This document shows, in pieces, positions 21,001 through 30,383 of a stretch of 64,000 bases of DNA. The notes beneath the pieces are model-generated. The model made no database searches. It worked only from the letters and a program-made list of their open reading frames with translations, and was not told the origin of the DNA. This DNA is from CBDAQA01 sp965198865 (GTDB lineage: Bacteria; Planctomycetota; Phycisphaerae; Tepidisphaerales; Tepidisphaeraceae): the NCBI GenBank assembly GCA_965198865.1, contig CBDAQA010000025.1, forward strand, positions 434,001 through 498,000, written 5' to 3'. The position numbers were made by a program, and so were the translations under genes. Within the stretch, counting starts at the first letter, position 1. Every line of letters begins with the position of its first letter.

Positions 21001-22203
21001 CTATTTGCCTGCCGGCGCCGTGGCCGGCTTGCCCATCGCCGTCGGTGTCGGGCCGATCGCGTGGTCGGCCGAGATCTCCTGGCCGGACCACATCCGCTTC
21101 TGCGTCCAGTCGGTGGCGTCGCACGTCCAAAACTCATCGTTGGCGGGCAACCCGAGCGGCAGCAGTCCGGCGGTGCAGAGGTACAGGCTGCCGGTGGAGA
21201 TGTAGGTCTCGGCGACATTGGGTTGGTGGCCGCAGAAGCCGATCGTGAGGAAGCCGTGCTCGTCGAACGTGCCGGGCGCCTCGATCATGCGCTTGATCAC
21301 GGCGGATAAGCCACACCGCACTTGGCCGGGGGCGACGTCGTGCGGCAGGTCGTGCCGCAGCGTCATCTGGCCCAGCAGCTGGAACGCCCCGAACCGGTAC
21401 GCCAGCGACCGGCCGATGCCGGGGAACGTGCCCTCGGGCGAGATCAGCTTCTCCTGGATGGCCGCGTACCGCCGGGCGCGGGTCAGGATCGGCGCCCGCA
21501 GCGCCGCCCACTCCGCCCGCTGCGGGCCGACGGTTTCGATGATGTCGATCAGCATCGGCTGGATGACGAAGCTGTTGTAGTAGTCCCAGTGGAACTCGGC
21601 CCCGTCGCCGTACAGGCCGTCGCCCTTGTACCACTCCATGTGCTTCTGCAGGCCGAACTGCAGCGGTTCGGGGTTCCACTGCTCGCCGACGTGGCACAGG
21701 AACGCCTCGACCATGCCGCTGAACAGCAGCCAGTTCGACATCCCCGGCTTGATCTTCCGTGACGCCTTCAGCCCCGCGATCACGTTCTGCTGCACGCGCG
21801 GCTCCAGCGCGCCCCACAGCTGCGTCGGCGACCGCAGCAGCGCGTGGGCCAGGAACGCCGAGTCGACCAGCGCCTGGGACGTGTGCCAGAAGTCGACCTT
21901 GTCGGGCGACGCCGGGTCGGTGCCGGCGTCGATCGCCGCCCGAGCCAATGCGATGAACTCGCCCCGCCGCTTGCCCTCGGGCGTGTCGTCCGGACCCAGC
22001 TCCAGCCAAGGGGCGGTGCCGGTCAACGACCGGCCCAGCGCCTCGAGGTAGGTCATCGGCTTGTGCGATGCCTTGTCGCCCGGCTTCACCTCGATGGGCA
22101 TGGTCGCGAGCAACTGCCGCTTCGAGAATCCGGTCCAGATCGGCCGGACGATGCGGTCCAGCGTTGATACCCAGTACGCGCGGTCGTCGCTGCCAGAAGT
22201 CAT
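21001..22203 (-). CDS. DUF2264 domain protein
   Basis: 400 residues, the whole length matching the DUF2264 pattern: an (alpha/alpha)-barrel-like run of helices with GRSLTGTAPWLELG, KPGMSNWLLFSGMVEAFLCH, GDGAEFHWDYYNSFVIQPML and SPEGTFPGIGRSLAYRFGAF. The conserved Asp, His and Tyr in these segments and the resemblance to glycosidase/lyase barrels suggest polysaccharide degradation, but no reaction is established. There is no signal peptide at the chosen ATG. It follows priA on the same strand with a strong hairpin between them, so it is probably a separate unit. Confidence 0.85.
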   Translation of the reverse strand: MTSGSDDRAYWVSTLDRIVRPIWTGFSKRQLLATMPIEVKPGDKASHKPMTYLEALGRSLTGTAPWLELGPDDTPEGKRRGEFIALARAAIDAGTDPASPDKVDFWHTSQALVDSAFLAHALLRSPTQLWGALEPRVQQNVIAGLKASRKIKPGMSNWLLFSGMVEAFLCHVGEQWNPEPLQFGLQKHMEWYKGDGLYGDGAEFHWDYYNSFVIQPMLIDIIETVGPQRAEWAALRAPILTRARRYAAIQEKLISPEGTFPGIGRSLAYRFGAFQLLGQMTLRHDLPHDVAPGQVRCGLSAVIKRMIEAPGTFDEHGFLTIGFCGHQPNVAETYISTGSLYLCTAGLLPLGLPANDEFWTCDATDWTQKRMWSGQEISADHAIGPTPTAMGKPATAPAGK

Positions 22204-22244
22204 GATGCACCCTACCCAGTCGCCGGACGCGTGTTGTACGCCCC

Positions 22245-22282
22245 CGTTTAGCGACGGCCCGGGGGCGGGCCGTCGCTAAACG
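22245..22282. terminator. Perfect 17-bp hairpin after priA
   Basis: CGTTTAGCGACGGCCCG at 22245-22261 and its exact complement at 22266-22282 enclose a GGGG loop, four bases after the priA stop on the minus strand. No T-tract follows, so it is either a factor-assisted terminator or a simple palindromic repeat. It is the longest uninterrupted simple hairpin in the window. Confidence 0.6.
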
Positions 22283-22286
22283 AATG

Positions 22287-24656
22287 CTACAGCAACGACG
22301 TCGGATCCACGTCCACCGCGATGCGGTCGCTCTTGGCGAGCCCCTTCGCCTGCCGCACGGCGGCCAGCACCCGTTGCAGCTGGTTCGCCTTGGGGCTGGT
22401 CATCACGATCTGGTTGCGGAAGTAGCCGGCGATCCGGCTGATCGGGCAGGGCATCGGGCCCTTCACCGTGACCCCCTCGCCGACGGTGGCCACGGCGAGG
22501 TTGACCGCGGCGGCCAGCGTCTCGCTGGTCTCGTGCAGCTTCTCGGCCACCTGGTCGCGCAGCACGATCCGCACCATCCGCGCGAACGGCGGGAGCGGGA
22601 TCTCCCGCCGCAGCTCCAGCTCGCGCCTGGCGAAGCCGACGTAGTCCTGCTTGATCGCGAACTGGATCGTCGGGTCGTCCGGCAGGAACGTCTGCAACAC
22701 GACGCGGCCCGGGGCGTCGCCGCGGCCGGCGCGGCCGGCAACCTGGGTGATCAGCTGGAACGTCCGCTCGGCCGCGCGGAAGTCGGGCAGCGCCAGCGCC
22801 GTGTCGCCGCTGATCACGCCGACCAGCGTGACGTTGGGGTAGTCCAGCCCCTTGGCGATCATCTGCGTGCCGAGCATGACCTGGACCTCGCCGCGGGCGA
22901 ACCGGCCGAGCAGGGCCTCGTAGTCGCGGGTGTTCCGCATCGTGTCGCTGTCGACCCGGGCGAAGGTGACGTCGGGGAACTTCTTGTGCAGCTCCTCCTC
23001 CACCCGCTGGGTGCCGAGGCCGAACAGGCTGAGCTTCTTGCCGCAGGTGGGGCAGGTCGCCGGCAGCGGGTTCGACGCCAGGCAGTAGTGGCACTGCAGC
23101 TGGCCCGTGTGGACGCCGGCCTCGGCCCGGGCGGTCTGCACGTTGGCCCCGGCCGTGCGGTGGTAGGTCATCGTGGCGTCGCAGAACTTGCACTGCAGCG
23201 CCTCGTTGCAGCTGGCGCAGTGGACGAAGTTGCTGTACCCGCGCCGGTTGAGCAGCAGGATGGCCTGCTGCTTCTTGTCGACCGTGGTGCGGATCAGGTG
23301 TTCCAGCCGCTGCGACACCAGGTGGACGCCCTTGCGGAACTTCCCCTCCTGCCGCATGTCGAGCAGCTCGACGTGGGGCATCTGCAGGCCGCGCACGCGG
23401 GTGGGCATGGAGAGCAGGAAGTAGTTGCGCGTGGCGAGTCGGGAGTCCTGCATCGGGACCGAGCTGAGGACGCGGTGGTACGTCTCCAGCGACGGCGTCG
23501 CGCTGCCGAGGATGATGGGCACGCCCTCGAGCTGCGCCCGCTTGATGGCGACGTCGCGGCCCTGGTACCGCGGGGCGGTGTCCTGCTTGTAGCTGGGCTC
23601 GTGCTCCTCGTCGACGACGATCACGCCTAGGTTCGGCAGCGGCGCGAAGACCGCTGACCGCGCGCCCACCACCACGTCGGCCTGGCCCGTGGCGATCCGC
23701 TGCCAGTGGCGGTGGCGCTCGCCGGCGGTCAGGCCGCTGTGCAGCACCGCCACGCGACCGAAGCGGGCGACGAACCGTCGCACCGTCTGCGGCGTCAACG
23801 CGATCTCCGGCACCAGCACGATCGCCTGCCGCCCGGCGGCCACCACCCGGCGGATGCACTGCAGGTAGACCTCGGTCTTGCCGCTGCCGGTCACGCCCAG
23901 CAGCAGGTTCACGCTGAACCCGCAGGCGTCCATCCGCGGCCTGAGCGCGTCAAACACCCGCTGCTGCTCCTCGTTCAGCGCCCGGTCCGGCTCCGAGCAG
24001 TCGGCCGGAGGCAGCACCTGGTCGCCCAGCCCGACCAGGTCCGCCTCCCTGGTAATCGTGATCACGCTCAGGCGGGCCAGCTTGCGGATCGTCGGCACGG
24101 TGACCGACGCCTCGCCGGCCAGGCGGACCAGCTCGATCGGTTCCCCCTCGGTCAGCTGGAGCAGCCGCGCCAGCACCGAGCGGCGCTTCGGGGCCTTGGT
24201 CTTCTCGAACAGCGCCTGCAGGTCGTCGCGTGACAGGGCCGACCGCACGATGGACGAGTACCCCAGCCCGATGCGCTTCTTCACGGCCGAGGGGATGATC
24301 GACTCCAGCACGATCCCCAGCGGCGCGACGTAGTACCGCCCCATCCACCGGGCCAGCTCCATCATGGCCGGCGAGACCAGCACGCGCTCGTCGATCAGCT
24401 CCCCCAGCGGCTTCACCCGCTTGGGATAGTCGGACGTGTCGCGCAGCCCGACCACGTACCCCGTGACCGGCTTGTTCTTCCGCCCCAGCGGGACCCGCAC
24501 GCGCTGGCCGATCTGCAACGTCGGCGCGAGCCAGGCCGGGACCGTGTAGTCCAGCACCCGGTCGATCCCCTGCTCCAGCGCGACGACCGCGAACGGCCCG
24601 CCCGTCGCCTCGGGGGGCGGGGCGAGGTCGGGCATCGTGGGGAACAGGGTGTCCAT
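22287..24656 (-). CDS. priA: Primosomal replication restart helicase PriA
   Basis: 789 residues. PriA reloads the replicative helicase at stalled forks. Order: N-terminal DNA-binding part (VLDYTVPAWL...GQRVRVPLGRK), helicase core with Walker A GVTGSGKTEVYL, Walker B VIVVDEEHEPSYKQ and TAPRYQGRDVAIKRA, the zinc-binding insert with CASCNEALQCKFCDATM and CHYC...CPTCGKKLSLFGLGTQ, then MIAKGLDYPNVTLVG and VAGRAGRG. Between the first and second pairs of the zinc module there is an extra ~19-residue segment (TAGANVQTARAEAGVHTGQ) not usual in the family. Start ATG 24656; the upstream 100 bases hold its promoter and that of the divergent membrane protein. Confidence 0.96.
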   Translation of the reverse strand: MDTLFPTMPDLAPPPEATGGPFAVVALEQGIDRVLDYTVPAWLAPTLQIGQRVRVPLGRKNKPVTGYVVGLRDTSDYPKRVKPLGELIDERVLVSPAMMELARWMGRYYVAPLGIVLESIIPSAVKKRIGLGYSSIVRSALSRDDLQALFEKTKAPKRRSVLARLLQLTEGEPIELVRLAGEASVTVPTIRKLARLSVITITREADLVGLGDQVLPPADCSEPDRALNEEQQRVFDALRPRMDACGFSVNLLLGVTGSGKTEVYLQCIRRVVAAGRQAIVLVPEIALTPQTVRRFVARFGRVAVLHSGLTAGERHRHWQRIATGQADVVVGARSAVFAPLPNLGVIVVDEEHEPSYKQDTAPRYQGRDVAIKRAQLEGVPIILGSATPSLETYHRVLSSVPMQDSRLATRNYFLLSMPTRVRGLQMPHVELLDMRQEGKFRKGVHLVSQRLEHLIRTTVDKKQQAILLLNRRGYSNFVHCASCNEALQCKFCDATMTYHRTAGANVQTARAEAGVHTGQLQCHYCLASNPLPATCPTCGKKLSLFGLGTQRVEEELHKKFPDVTFARVDSDTMRNTRDYEALLGRFARGEVQVMLGTQMIAKGLDYPNVTLVGVISGDTALALPDFRAAERTFQLITQVAGRAGRGDAPGRVVLQTFLPDDPTIQFAIKQDYVGFARRELELRREIPLPPFARMVRIVLRDQVAEKLHETSETLAAAVNLAVATVGEGVTVKGPMPCPISRIAGYFRNQIVMTSPKANQLQRVLAAVRQAKGLAKSDRIAVDVDPTSLL

Positions 24657-24756
24657 CGTCGTCGTCCATCGACCTCGCCGGGCGGTTCAGCTACGCTGTC
24701 TCGCCTGCCCTTCGATGATACCACCGGGGCGAAAGTTTGGAATCAGTTAGGATTCG

Positions 24757-25683
24757 GTGATCGCCATGTACGGCCTCTTGTTCAAACCCGGCTACGCGGG
24801 GGTCCGCGACGCCGCCGCGTCGTTCTCGGTCGGCGAGTGGACCCGGCTGGTCCTTGGTTCCGTGCTGTGCCTGCTCAGCTGCCAGGGCATCGCCAACGCG
24901 GTTGGGCTCCCCGTCCAGCCGGGGTTCAGCGGCAGCCTTCTCTGCGGCGGTTCGCCGCTGTTGTCGATCCTGATGTCGGTGTTGGCCATCGCGGCATCCT
25001 TGGTCGTCGGTGCGATCGTGGCCGGGCCGATCGGCGTCGAGGCGTCGGTGCTGTGCGCGATGATCGGCCTGGCCGCCCTGTCCGTCCGGTGCGGGCCGAT
25101 CACACCCGTGCTCCAGTACGCATCAGGCCGGGGCGTGTTCCTCGCGCTGGCGGTCGAGCTGGCGCTGCTGGGTGCGGCCGTTGGCGGGGGGTGGTGGTTG
25201 CTGGAACAAATGGCCAAGGCGGCCGCCCAGGGATTCCCGCGGCTCGCGGTGCCAACCGAAGTGACCGACGCGACGACCGGGCAAAAGTTCGGCGCGCTGG
25301 GCGTCGGCGTCGGCGTCACGGCGGCGTGCGAGCTGATCCTCGTGCAGTTGCCCGCGGGCAAGCAGGCGATGTGCGGGGTCGTCATCGCCTCGTACCTGGG
25401 CGCGTGGGCGGCGTACAGCTACCTGCCGCTCGCCGAGGGGGCCTGGTACTGGTCGGCCCCAACCGTCGTCGGTCTGGTCGGCTACCTCTTCGCGTTCTTC
25501 GGCAATGACGGTGGCGCGACCGGCGAACTGCACGGCTGGCTCGCCGCGCTGGCCCGGCCGACCCCGCTCGACTACGCCAGCGTCGGCACGGCCGCCGCCC
25601 TGCTCGGGCACTGGTCGAACCGCCGGCTCGCCGGCTCGGACGCGCCGCCGGTGCTGGCCGATCCCGATGCGCCGCCGGCGTGA
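24757..25683 (+). CDS. Polytopic membrane protein of unknown function
   Basis: 308 residues from GTG 24757 (AGGA four bases upstream); ATG 24766 is an alternative. Six or seven hydrophobic segments are visible, with conserved-looking small-residue stretches such as GSVLCLLSCQGIANAVGLPV and LGVGVGVTAACELILVQLP. I do not recognise a family. The overall plan (small N-terminal cytoplasmic part, paired membrane helices, Gly/Ala-rich) is seen in Yip1-type and other uncharacterised membrane proteins, but no motif supports a specific call. It stands alone between priA (divergent) and trpB, closed by a strong hairpin at 25716. Confidence 0.65.
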   Translation: MIAMYGLLFKPGYAGVRDAAASFSVGEWTRLVLGSVLCLLSCQGIANAVGLPVQPGFSGSLLCGGSPLLSILMSVLAIAASLVVGAIVAGPIGVEASVLCAMIGLAALSVRCGPITPVLQYASGRGVFLALAVELALLGAAVGGGWWLLEQMAKAAAQGFPRLAVPTEVTDATTGQKFGALGVGVGVTAACELILVQLPAGKQAMCGVVIASYLGAWAAYSYLPLAEGAWYWSAPTVVGLVGYLFAFFGNDGGATGELHGWLAALARPTPLDYASVGTAAALLGHWSNRRLAGSDAPPVLADPDAPPA

Positions 25684-25715
25684 GCAAGCGACGTGAACAT
25701 CGGACCCGCGCGGGC

Positions 25716-25749
25716 GACGGAGCCGGGCCGTCCCCGGCCCGGCTCCGTC
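25716..25749. terminator. GC-rich hairpin between membrane protein gene and trpB
   Basis: GACGGAGCCGGGCCG and its complement (15 bp) enclose a TCCC loop and are followed by CGTTTCAAC, a weak T-run. It probably ends transcription of the membrane-protein gene. The stem shares AGCCGGGCCG with the arms of the family-H elements at 44862 and 45075, so it may be a collapsed family-H copy. Confidence 0.65.
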
Positions 25750-25796
25750 CGTTTCAACAATTGCGACACACTTCCTCGGCTCCTACGATCCCCACC

Positions 25797-27002
25797 ATGT
25801 CAGCCATCGCCACCGCTCCCGACGCCACCGGTCACTTCGGCCCCTACGGCGGGACGTTCGTCCCCGAGACGTTGGTCGAGGCATTGGTCGAGCTGGAGGC
25901 CGAGTACGAGAAGGCCAAGGCCGACCCGGCGTTCAAGCGGGAGTTCGACTTCTACCTCCGCGAGTTCGTCGGGCGGCCGAGCCGGTTCTACTTCGCCAGG
26001 CGGCTGACCGAGCGCTGGGGCGGGGCGAAGGTCTACCTCAAGCGCGAGGACCTGAACCACACCGGGGCGCACAAGATCAACAACACGATCGGGCAGGCGC
26101 TGCTGACCAAGCGGATGGGCAAGCCGCGCGTGATCGCCGAGACCGGCGCGGGCCAGCACGGCGTGGCGACGGCCACGGCGGCGGCGCTGTTCGGGCTCAC
26201 GTGCGACGTCTACATGGGGGCCGAGGACATCCGCCGGCAGAACCTGAACGTGTTCCGCATGAAGCTCATGGGTGCCCGCGTGATCGAGGTGACCAGCGGC
26301 AGCAAGACGCTGAAGGACGCCACGAACGAGGCGATGCGCGACTGGATGGGCAGCGTGGCCGACACGCACTACATCATCGGCAGCGTGGTGGGGCCGCACC
26401 CGTTCCCGACGATGGTGCGCGACTTCCAGTCGATGATCGGCACCGAGACGCGCGCCCAGTGCCTGGAGGCCGAGGGCAGGCTGCCCGACTACGTGATCGC
26501 CTGCGTGGGCGGCGGCAGCAACGCGGCCGGCATCTTCGCCCCATTCGTGAGGGACCAGGGCGTGAAGCTGGTCGGGGTCGAGGCCGCCGGCCGGGGCAGC
26601 CACCTGGGGCTGGGCCACCACGCCGCGACGCTGTGCAACGGCAAGCCCGGCGTGCTGCACGGCTGCCTCACGTACGTGTTGCAGGATGACGACGGCCAGA
26701 CAGCCGAGGTCCACAGCGCCAGCGCCGGCCTCGACTATCCTGGAGTGGGCCCCGAGCACGCCTACTGGAAGGACGCCGGGCGCGTCGGCTACAAGTGCAT
26801 CAGCGACGAGGAGGCGCTCGCTGCGTTCCAGGTCGTGGCCCGGTCGGAGGGGATCCTGCCGGCGCTGGAGACGGCTCACGCGTTCGCCTATGCAGCGCAG
26901 TTGGCGCCGACGCTGTCGAAGGACCAGATCATCGTCGTCAACCTGAGCGGGCGCGGCGACAAGGACTGCCAGGAAGTGGCGCGGCTGCTCGAGCAGGCGT
27001 AA
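25797..27002 (+). CDS. trpB: Tryptophan synthase beta chain
   Basis: 401 residues from ATG 25797. TrpB makes L-Trp from indole and L-Ser with PLP. Seen: GPYGGTFVPETL at the N-terminus, LKREDLNHTGAHKINN with the PLP Lys, ETGAGQHGVATAT, GSVVGPHPFP, CVGGGSNAAGIF (phosphate-binding loop), GVEAAGRG, and the C-terminal NLSGRGDKD. This is the standard TrpB1 form that pairs with TrpA, but no trpA or other trp gene lies next to it here, so the trp genes are dispersed in this genome. It converges with the ABC-transporter genes 31 bases downstream. Confidence 0.97.
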   Translation: MSAIATAPDATGHFGPYGGTFVPETLVEALVELEAEYEKAKADPAFKREFDFYLREFVGRPSRFYFARRLTERWGGAKVYLKREDLNHTGAHKINNTIGQALLTKRMGKPRVIAETGAGQHGVATATAAALFGLTCDVYMGAEDIRRQNLNVFRMKLMGARVIEVTSGSKTLKDATNEAMRDWMGSVADTHYIIGSVVGPHPFPTMVRDFQSMIGTETRAQCLEAEGRLPDYVIACVGGGSNAAGIFAPFVRDQGVKLVGVEAAGRGSHLGLGHHAATLCNGKPGVLHGCLTYVLQDDDGQTAEVHSASAGLDYPGVGPEHAYWKDAGRVGYKCISDEEALAAFQVVARSEGILPALETAHAFAYAAQLAPTLSKDQIIVVNLSGRGDKDCQEVARLLEQA

Positions 27003-27033
27003 GCGTGTGCTTCTCGCCGCAGGCGGCGGCAGG

Positions 27034-28398
27034 TCAGGCCGGCGCGACCGCGGCCGCGACGCCGTCGGCGACCAGCGACATCACCTCGGTGTCCGTCGAG
27101 TACTCGAACAGCTCGGCGAACCGGGCCCACCCGATGACCGTCTCGAACAGCCGGTCCACGTCCTCGGTCGTGAGCCGAATGGCGAGCTCCTCCTCGATGA
27201 CGTCCTTGCTCAGGCGGTTGCCCTTGGCCTCGACCAGCAGCTGGTTGACGAACCGGAACGTGCCGAGCGTGAGCAGCCGCTCGCGGAACATCGTCTTGCG
27301 GCCGTTGATGTCGGCGTCCAGGTAGTGCCGGCCGACGTCGGTCAGCATCACCTTGTTCTTGGGCGTGTCGAAGAAGTCGAGCATCTCGCCGGCCTTGACG
27401 ACGGCCAGCGTGTGGCCGAAGTCGTACTCGGTGATCGCGTCGGCGGCGAAGACGTCCATGGCGTTGCCGTGGTCGCGGACGATCTCCATCAGGCCGACGA
27501 TGTGCCCGATGTTCACCGGCGGCAGCGGCTCGGGGGTCGGCAGGCCACCGGGCGTCTCCACGGCCGGCTCGGCGGCCGGCGGGAGCGTGTCGTGCGTGAT
27601 CGCGTCGTGGATCCGCTGCACCAGCCGGCGGAACGGGGCGCTCTGGTACTCGCGCGGGTGCGGCACGTCGTTGACGATCACCTCCTTGATCCGCCCGGGC
27701 TTGGCGGCCAGCACCACGATCCGGTCGGCCAGGAACACGGCCTCCTCGATCTGGTGGGTGATGATGACGACGCTGCTCTTGTGCCCCACCCGGCCGGCCG
27801 GGTTGCTGAACAACCGGTAGATCTCGCTGCGCAGGCTCTCGGCGGTGAAGACGTCGAGCGCGCTGAACGGCTCGTCCATGCACAGCAGCTCCGGCCCGCG
27901 GGCCATGGCGCGGGCGAAGCCGACGCGCTGCTTCATGCCGCCGGACAGCTCCTTGGGGTAGGCGTTCTCGAACCCGTCGAGGCCGACCACGTCGATGCAC
28001 TTCTTCACGCGCTCGGCCCCGTCGGCGTCCGACAGGCCCAGCCCGTTCAGGGCGAGCTGCACGTTGTCGTGGACGGTGAGCCAGGGGAACAGGGCGAAGT
28101 TCTGGAAGACCAGCGACATGCCCGGGTGCAACCCGACGGCCGGCTTGCCGTGGTAGAGCACCTCGCCCTTGGACTGCGGCAGCAGGCCGACCAGGGCGCG
28201 GAGCAGCGTCGACTTGCCGCAGCCGCTGGGGCCGAGGAAGGCGAGCACCTCGCCCGGCTTCACGCCGAGCGACACGTCCTGCAGGACGGTGCGCGCCGGC
28301 GTCCCGCGCTCGCCGCCGAAGGTGATCCAGACGTTGCGGACCTCCGCGATCGGCGTGGCGGTCGTCGGGGTCGCGGGGTCGGTTGCGAGGGCGGTCAT
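27034..28398 (-). CDS. ABC importer ATPase with C-terminal AAA-associated domain
   Basis: 454 residues. ATPase domain ~15-265: Walker A FLGPSGCGKSTLLRAL, Q-loop VFQNFALFPW, signature ELSGGMKQRVGFARAM, Walker B LLCMDEPFSALD and the H-loop IITHQIEEAV. It is of the nitrate/sulfonate/taurine (SsuB/TauB/NrtD) type. After a Pro-rich linker, residues ~300-445 form a winged-helix-like C-terminal domain of the AAA-associated (PF09821-like) type, which some ATPases of this group carry. It is the partner of the fused permease encoded 56 bases upstream; half of a family-C repeat lies in that gap. Confidence 0.9.
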   Translation of the reverse strand: MTALATDPATPTTATPIAEVRNVWITFGGERGTPARTVLQDVSLGVKPGEVLAFLGPSGCGKSTLLRALVGLLPQSKGEVLYHGKPAVGLHPGMSLVFQNFALFPWLTVHDNVQLALNGLGLSDADGAERVKKCIDVVGLDGFENAYPKELSGGMKQRVGFARAMARGPELLCMDEPFSALDVFTAESLRSEIYRLFSNPAGRVGHKSSVVIITHQIEEAVFLADRIVVLAAKPGRIKEVIVNDVPHPREYQSAPFRRLVQRIHDAITHDTLPPAAEPAVETPGGLPTPEPLPPVNIGHIVGLMEIVRDHGNAMDVFAADAITEYDFGHTLAVVKAGEMLDFFDTPKNKVMLTDVGRHYLDADINGRKTMFRERLLTLGTFRFVNQLLVEAKGNRLSKDVIEEELAIRLTTEDVDRLFETVIGWARFAELFEYSTDTEVMSLVADGVAAAVAPA

Positions 28399-28420
28399 AA
28401 CGGTGATCTCCGACTCCGAC

Positions 28421-28446
28421 GCGTGGCGGTCGCCCCGAAGGGGCAC
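28421..28446. repeat. Family-C repeat, single arm (half-element)
   Basis: GCGTGGCGGTCGCCCCGAAG followed by GGGCAC matches one arm of the complete family-C element at 47557-47627 with one or two changes. The arm folds as GCCCC-GAA-GGGGC. It lies in the 56-base gap between the permease and ATPase genes, inside the operon, where a hairpin could lower expression of the ATPase relative to the permease. Confidence 0.7.
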
Positions 28447-28454
28447 TCGTCCGG

Positions 28455-30203
28455 TCACACGTTCAGGCTGTACTTCGACGTCGCCAGCCGCGAGAGCCGC
28501 TTCCAGAGCACGTGGTTGATGCCGACCACGAACACGGCCATCGTGACGGCGCTGGCCGCCAGGATCGGGGCGTTGGTGTGCTCGGGGCTGGAGGCCATGC
28601 TGATGGTCGACCCCAGGCCGAACGCGAAGTCCTTGCGGTCGCCCATCTGGAAGTACTCGGCCACGATGGTCGCGTTCCACGCCCCGCCGGCGGCGGTGAT
28701 CAGGCCGGTCACCAGGAACGGGAACACGGCCGGTACGTAGAGCGTGGTCCACACGGTCCACCGGTCGAGCCGGTAGACGCGGGCCGCCTCGCGCAGCTCG
28801 CCGGGGATGGCCATCGCGCCGGCGATCACGTTGAACAGCACGTACCACTGGGTCCCCAGCAACAGCAGCGCGACGCACCCCAGCGTGAACGGGACGTGCA
28901 GGAAGAAGACGATGGCCACCACCCAGGGGAACAACATCGGGGCGGGGAAGCTGGCGACCACCTGCACGACCGGCTGCAGCCGCTGGGCCCACTTGGGGCT
29001 CAGGCCGATCATGATGCCGACCGGCAGCGTCCAGACGCCGGCCAGGATGACGGCCGCTGACACCCGCCCGAAGCTGGCCAGCAGCGCCAGCAGCACGTGG
29101 ACCCAGTCATCGTGCGATGCGTTCCGCAGCGGCACCCGCCACAACAGCCCCACCAGCGCCCACGCGCCCCACAGCACGACCGCGCAGACGGTCGCCACCG
29201 CGATCCACTGGCCGACGACGAACGCCGCCTTGATGGCTCGCTCGCGATGCGGGTTGGCCGGGCGGATCGCGATCGGCGTCGGCTGCTTCGCCCGCCCCCG
29301 GCCACCGGCGAGGCGGTGCGCCCACACCAGCAGCTTGCTCCGGCGGAACAGGTCCATCACCCAAGACTTCGGTTGGTCGCCGCCCGCCGTGTCCTCCATC
29401 TTGAACCGCTCGCTCCAGGCGACGACCGGCCGCCAGACCAGCTGGTCCAGCAGGACGATCATCAGCACCATGGCGATCACGGCCGCCACCTGTGCCCGGG
29501 CGTTGCCGGCCTCCTGGGCAGCGCTCATGAACGACCCGATCCCGGGCAGCCGGTAGGGGTCGAAGCTCTCGACGGTGGTGATGAAGAACCACCCGCCGGC
29601 CATGGACATCATGCTGTTCCAGACCAGCCCGATCATGCTGGCCGGCACCTCGAGCAGCCGGAACACCTGCCAGTCCGACAGCCCTTGGATGGACGACACC
29701 TCGCGCAGCGGCGACGGGATCGACCTCACGCTGGCGAAGAAGCTGAACGCCATGTTCGGGACCTGCCCCGTGAACATCATGACGATCGCGGCCAGCTCCA
29801 GCCCGATCTGCCGGGTCGGGAACAGGTGGACGAACACCAGCACCAGCCCCGGCAGGAACGTCAGCACCGGCAACGACTGGAACACGTCCAGCGCCGGCAA
29901 CATGATGCGCTCCGCCCGGCGGTGGTGGGCAGCGATGATGCCGTAGACCAGCGTGAAGAACAGCGACAGCACGTACGCCACGATCCCGCGGAGCAGCGTG
30001 AACGTGGTGTAGAGCGGGACCGCCCACAGCGACAGGCTGATCTCGAACTTCTGCGGCATCGGAGCGTGCGCCCGCTCGGCGATCAGCGCCAGCCCGCCGA
30101 TCACCGCCGCCACGCCGCCCAGCACGAACAGTTCCGCCCCGACCGACTTGCGGGCGGCCAGCAGCCGTTTCACCTTCTCGGTTTGGAACAGGATCAGGGA
30201 CAT
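28455..30203 (-). CDS. ABC importer permease, two BPD_transp domains fused
   Basis: 582 residues, twice the usual size, with about twelve membrane segments in two sets of six separated by a hydrophilic linker (~residues 270-330). Each half has the EAA-type cytoplasmic loop of binding-protein-dependent permeases: LREVSSIQGLSDWQVFRLLE in the first and LREAARVYRLDRWTVWTTLY in the second. So one polypeptide supplies both transmembrane domains. The type is that of nitrate/sulfonate/taurine systems. No substrate-binding protein gene is adjacent, so the substrate is not assignable. It is transcribed with the ATPase gene and is divergent from the unknown protein at 30384. Confidence 0.9.
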   Translation of the reverse strand: MSLILFQTEKVKRLLAARKSVGAELFVLGGVAAVIGGLALIAERAHAPMPQKFEISLSLWAVPLYTTFTLLRGIVAYVLSLFFTLVYGIIAAHHRRAERIMLPALDVFQSLPVLTFLPGLVLVFVHLFPTRQIGLELAAIVMMFTGQVPNMAFSFFASVRSIPSPLREVSSIQGLSDWQVFRLLEVPASMIGLVWNSMMSMAGGWFFITTVESFDPYRLPGIGSFMSAAQEAGNARAQVAAVIAMVLMIVLLDQLVWRPVVAWSERFKMEDTAGGDQPKSWVMDLFRRSKLLVWAHRLAGGRGRAKQPTPIAIRPANPHRERAIKAAFVVGQWIAVATVCAVVLWGAWALVGLLWRVPLRNASHDDWVHVLLALLASFGRVSAAVILAGVWTLPVGIMIGLSPKWAQRLQPVVQVVASFPAPMLFPWVVAIVFFLHVPFTLGCVALLLLGTQWYVLFNVIAGAMAIPGELREAARVYRLDRWTVWTTLYVPAVFPFLVTGLITAAGGAWNATIVAEYFQMGDRKDFAFGLGSTISMASSPEHTNAPILAASAVTMAVFVVGINHVLWKRLSRLATSKYSLNV

Positions 30204-30264
30204 ACGGATCGCCGCGGGTAAAGGGAGCCGGCGCGGCCCTGCCGGCCGACCCACCGCACGCTTA

Positions 30265-30319
30265 CATCGGCAGGTTGGCCGTGCCGCCTGCGGAGTTCGT
30301 GCAGGATATCCTGCCGATG
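30265..30319. promoter_or_regulatory. Palindromic site in a divergent promoter region
   Basis: Two nested signals lie between the permease gene (-) and the next gene (+). CATCGGCAGG at 30265-30274 pairs with CCTGCCGATG at 30310-30319. Overlapping the right arm is the perfect 14-bp palindrome GCAGGATATCCTGC at 30301-30314. A dimeric regulator controlling both divergent units could bind here; no known consensus is matched. Confidence 0.4.
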
Positions 30320-30383
30320 CGCATTGTCGCTGCTCGCCCCGCGACCTTGCGGCACGCCACGCATCGGGCTAGACCTTTACCGC

